From PALSA-555 sp963821325 (lineage in GTDB: Bacteria; Actinomycetota; Acidimicrobiia; IMCC26256; PALSA-555): 64,000 nt of DNA. The notes beneath the pieces are model-generated. The model did no database searches, had not been told where the DNA came from, and worked only from the letters and a program-made list of their open reading frames with translations. The stretch covers positions 682,001-746,000 of the forward strand of contig CAWGDC010000001.1 in the NCBI GenBank assembly GCA_963821325.1, written 5' to 3'. Made by a program: the position numbers and the translations under genes. Shown in pieces: positions 60,527-64,000 of the stretch; the first letter of the stretch is position 1; every line of letters begins with the position of its first letter.

Positions 60527-61405
60527 TCACACGCGCCGGGGCTTGATCCCGCTGAACAGACCTTCGGGTCGCACCATCAGCACGGCGACGAGCAGCACGA
60601 GCGCGCCCATCACCTCGAGGCTCGGGCCCAGCGTCGGACCAGCCGCCGACGTAGCTCGTCACGAGGCCGAGCGCGAGCCCGCCGACGACGGCCCCGACCG
60701 GGCTGTCGAGCCCGCCGATCACGGCCGCGGTGAAGCCGTACACGAGGGGTGCGTCCATCATGTTCGGGCGAGAGGAACACCTTCGGGGCGACGAGCACGC
60801 CGGCGAGCGCCCCCACGAGCGACGCCAACGCCCAGCCGAGGCTGAGCATCCGGCCGACGCGGACGCCGAGCAGGCGGGCCACCTCGGGCTGGTACGCCGC
60901 GGTCCGCATCCGCAGCCCGAGGTTCGTGGCGCGGAACAGCAGGGCGAGGAGGACCATCACGACGAGCACGGACGTGATCACGAAGACGTCGAAGGGTGAC
61001 AGGGCGATCGTCTGGCCGCCGACGTGGAGGCCGCGGATCGAGAAGTGGGATGGCAGCGCCCGCGAGTTCTCGCCCCAGATCATCCCCGCGACGGCCTCGA
61101 GGAAGATCAGGAGGCCGAAGGTGACGATGACGGCGTTCAGCGGCGGCTTGGACTCGACGGGTCGGATCAGGATCCGTTCGACGACGGCGCCGCCGACGAG
61201 ACCGGACGCCAACGCGACGAGGAAGGCGAGCCAGTAGCCGCCGCCGTTGTCGATGACGCTGAACGCGACGAACGCGCTGATCATCGCCATCCCGCCCGCC
61301 GCGAAGTTCACGACGCGCGTGGCACGCCAGATGAGCACGAGCGCGAGCGCGACCGACGCGTAGATGGCGCCGCTGCTGATGCCGTTGAAGCGTTTGGTTC
61401 AGCAC
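60527..61405 (-). CDS. livH: Branched-chain amino acid-type ABC permease (LivH-like), three +1 frameshifts
   Basis: First permease of the importer, about 292 residues: FNGISSGAIYASVALALVLIWRATRVVNFAAGGMAMISAF is the LivH N-terminal signature; GLRMRTAAYQPEVARLLGVRVGRM contains the EAA-like loop; GFTAAVIGGLDSPVGAVVGGLALGLV and LMVRPEGLFSGIKP end it. Shifts occur at about 61391 (ACGC for Thr), 60765 (CCCG for Pro) and 60632. GGAGG stands before the GTG at 61405. The stop is one base before the livM start. Confidence 0.85.
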
Positions 61406-61458
61406 GGGTGGCCTCCGCGGTCGTGCGGGCCGGCGAGGAGCGGGCGAGAGTCTCGCAT

Positions 61459-62152
<694 letters not shown>

Positions 62153-62166
<14 letters not shown>

Positions 62167-62941
62167 GCGTGGCCTTCCCGTCGGCGGAGCCGGCGACGTC
62201 GTGGCTCTGGAGCTCCTCGCCCAGGTAGGCGGCGGTGACCCGCGGATCGCCCTTGACCTCGTCGGGGGTGCCGGTGGCGATCACCTCGCCGAAGTCGAGC
62301 ACGACGATCCGGTCGCAGACCGCCATCACGAGGTCCATGTGATGCTCGACCAGCAGGATGCCCATGCGCTGCTTCAGCACGCTGAGCAGGTCGCCGAGGG
62401 CGTCGAGGTCGCCGGCGGAGAGCCCGCTCGCGGGCTCGTCGAGGAGCAGGAACCGGGGTTGGGCGATCAGGGCGCGAGCCAGCGACACCCGCTTCTGCGT
62501 GGCGTACGGCAGCGTGTGGGGGAGACGGCCCGCGACGTCCGCGACGCCGAGGTCGGCGAGCACCTGCAGGGCGCGCGCCGCGAGCGCGTCTTCGTCACGT
62601 GACGACGGCGGGACCCCGAGGAGCGCGCTGGCGAGCCCGGAGCGCTCCTTGTGCTGGCCGCCCGCCATGACGTTCTCGAGCACGGTGAGGCCCGGCCAGA
62701 GGCGGATGCCTTGGATCGTGCGGGCCACGCCGTGCCTCGCGAGCCGGTGCGGGTGCATGCGTCGTGCGGCGCGGCCGTCGAGCACGATGCGACCCGAGCG
62801 CGGGACCACGAACCCGCAGATGACGTTGAAGAGGGTGGTCTTGCCCGCACCGTTCGGGCCGATCACGCCGACGATCTCACCGGTCGTCACGCTCAGCGAC
62901 ACCGAGTCGAGGGCGGTGAGACCGCCGAAGGCAACGGTCAC
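62153..62941 (-). CDS. livG: Branched-chain amino acid-type ABC ATPase (LivG-like)
   Basis: A 262-residue ABC ATPase: Walker A GPNGAGKTTLFNVICG near 30, the LivG-specific RLARHGVARTIQGIRLWPGLTVLENVMAG, a signature replaced by LPYATQKRVSLARAL, Walker B FLLLDEPASGLS, and the LivG tail VIATGTPDEVKGDPRVTAAYLGEE. Signature LSGGQ is degenerate (LPYATQ), which is usual in LivG. Upstream the frame continues (TLAVDDV) without an ATG or GTG; 62941 is the first usable start but the protein may begin about ten residues earlier. First gene of the operon. Confidence 0.93.
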
Positions 62942-63230
62942 GTCGTCGACCGCAAGGGTCTGAGCGTCCGTGTCCGTCCCCCCAGATCGGTGTTCGACGT
63001 CAGCCGGACGGGTGTGCCGCAGCGGGGCCGGCCCTCCCGTCTGCGGGCCCGGGGGTTCGGCGGCCGCCGTGTCGTCGCGTCTCGGACTCGACGGCCGCTG
63101 CTGCCCTAGGCACCGTCGAGGAGCGTAGTGGTGGGGTCACGGAGCGTGCGGTCAGCCCGCCCGGTCCTCGCGAGCAGCCCGCGCGTGATCGCACTCGGTG
63201 CGGCCCGGCACGGCCCGTACGCTCGGCCGC
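62942..63230. other. Divergent gap between the liv operon and the CoA-transferase gene
   Basis: This 289-base stretch should carry both promoters. Frames on both strands are Arg/Gly-rich without family features. A CCGTCGAGG-rich segment around 63110 and a TACGCT box at 63217-63222, eight bases before the GTG at 63231, are the only promoter-like elements seen. Confidence 0.4.
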
Positions 63231-64000
63231 GTGGGTCGCGTCACGACCGTGGACTTCGCGTGCGACCCCGCCCGTCCGGCGGGTCGCTCGGCGTCGCCGT
63301 GCGCGCTGCTCGCGTGGGCGGCCTCGGGTGGGATGGCGCTGACCGGTTGGCCCGACCGGGCGCCGCGGCCACCGCCGCCGGCGCTGTGGCGACGGCTGGA
63401 GCGGCTCGTCGCGGACCTCGCGGACGCGACCGGTCGGGTGGGCGAGCGGGTCGAGGTGGACCTGGCGTCGACGCTGTTCGGCCGGGCGGCGCAGCTCGGG
63501 GGGCGACGTGGGGGCCGGACGTCGGTCGGGGGGTCGTGCCAGCTCCTCGCCGCCGCCGACGGCTGGGTGGCGGTGAACCTGCCGCGCGTCACCGACGTCG
63601 AGCTGGTCCCGGCGGTCGTGGGTCGGTCGGTGGCCGACCCGTGGGCCGCGCTCGCGGCGTTCGCCGGGGCGAGGTCGGCGTGTCGCGTCGCCGCGCGGGC
63701 GCAGGAGCTCGGCCTCCCCGCGGCGGAGCTGGGCGCCGAGGGCGCCCGGGTCGCGCCGTGTCGCGTCCACCGGCTGGGCGGCCGACGGCGCGGCGGGGCC
63801 CGTCCCATCGTCGTGGATCTCTCGGCGATGTGGGCGGGCCCGGTGGCCGCCCACCTGCTGGGCCGGGCCGGCGCCCGGGTCGTGAAGATCGAGACGCCGA
63901 CGCGTCCCGACGGCGCGCGTCGGGGACCGGCGACGTTCTTCGATGCGCTGCACGGCGGTCACGAGAGTGTGCGGCTGGACTTCGCGACGTCGGAGGGGCG
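63231..64000 (+). CDS. Family III CoA-transferase (CaiB/BaiF), 3' end cut by the window edge
   Basis: A frame open from the GTG at 63231 to the last base, 256 codons without a stop. The last third has the CaiB/BaiF start pattern: PIVVDLSAMWAGPVAAHLLGRAGARVVKIETPTRPDG and FFDALHGGHESVRLDFATSEG. About 195 residues precede it (GGSCQLLAAADGWVAVNLPR, ALLAWAASGGMALTGWP), resembling the C-terminal half of another CaiB domain, as in the two-domain CoA-transferases of mycobacteria. It would move CoA between carboxylic acids. The catalytic Asp lies beyond the window. A TACGCT box is eight bases upstream. Confidence 0.85.
   Translation, partial: MGRVTTVDFACDPARPAGRSASPCALLAWAASGGMALTGWPDRAPRPPPPALWRRLERLVADLADATGRVGERVEVDLASTLFGRAAQLGGRRGGRTSVGGSCQLLAAADGWVAVNLPRVTDVELVPAVVGRSVADPWAALAAFAGARSACRVAARAQELGLPAAELGAEGARVAPCRVHRLGGRRRGGARPIVVDLSAMWAGPVAAHLLGRAGARVVKIETPTRPDGARRGPATFFDALHGGHESVRLDFATSEG

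Overview
The window is very high-GC DNA with dense, often 4-base-overlapping genes, F420/LLM-type oxidoreductases, an actinobacterial-style long SerA, a DUF3039 protein, a sunset-domain protein and TANNNT boxes placed 6-7 bases before many start codons. This points to an actinobacterium. Gene content (steroid catabolism without mycobacterial cell-wall genes) would fit the Acidimicrobiia or a relative, but that placement is inference. At least ten genes are split by +1 frameshifts of one peculiar kind (see findings), so the sequence looks like a consensus from a mixed-strain sample such as a metagenome assembly.

Layout. 0-9 kb: end of a methyltransferase gene, leuA with a leucine-rich leader peptide and attenuator, a TnpB-only IS element beside that leader, a sunset-domain protein, a serA-VOC pair, aspC, a DEAD-box helicase, an HhH-GPD repair protein and a VOC protein. 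9-15.4 kb: two-component system, an EEP hydrolase, an ECF sigma factor with a FecR-like partner, a one-cluster ferredoxin and an orphan family-5 solute-binding protein. 15.4-19.7 kb: a GH15 glucoamylase/trehalase-like gene, a thiolase and an O-methyltransferase-like gene.

19.7-38.1 kb is a catabolic island closely resembling the mycobacterial gene set for the steroid C/D rings (HIP pathway). It holds an Rv3548c-like SDR, a FadA6-like thiolase, two acyl-CoA dehydrogenases, ipdC, ipdB, ipdA and an echA20-like gene in the mycobacterial order with start/stop overlaps, a second echA20-like gene with a DUF35-lipid-transfer thiolase pair, and an IpdF-FadE30 pair, plus two LLM oxidoreductases and a MaoC hydratase. 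rpiA and a flippase-like membrane protein sit inside it.

38-46 kb: membrane-anchored hydrolase, CPBP protease, dienelactone hydrolase, Zn-alcohol dehydrogenase, DUF3039 protein, two amidohydrolases, a cupin and a tRNA-Arg(CCU). 46-57.8 kb: small membrane protein, two polytopic membrane proteins (one a glycosyltransferase), an unusual PUA-like/Tat/DMF-amidase-like fusion, an enoyl-CoA hydratase, an XRE regulator with a small helical (phasin/HbhA-like) protein under a promoter with a palindromic operator, a nucleosidase, a cobalamin-binding-type protein, a stand-alone LigD-type polymerase domain and HtpX. 57.9-63 kb: a branched-chain-amino-acid-type ABC operon (livG-livF-livH-livM-SBP) heavily broken by frameshifts. 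The window ends inside a family III CoA-transferase gene.
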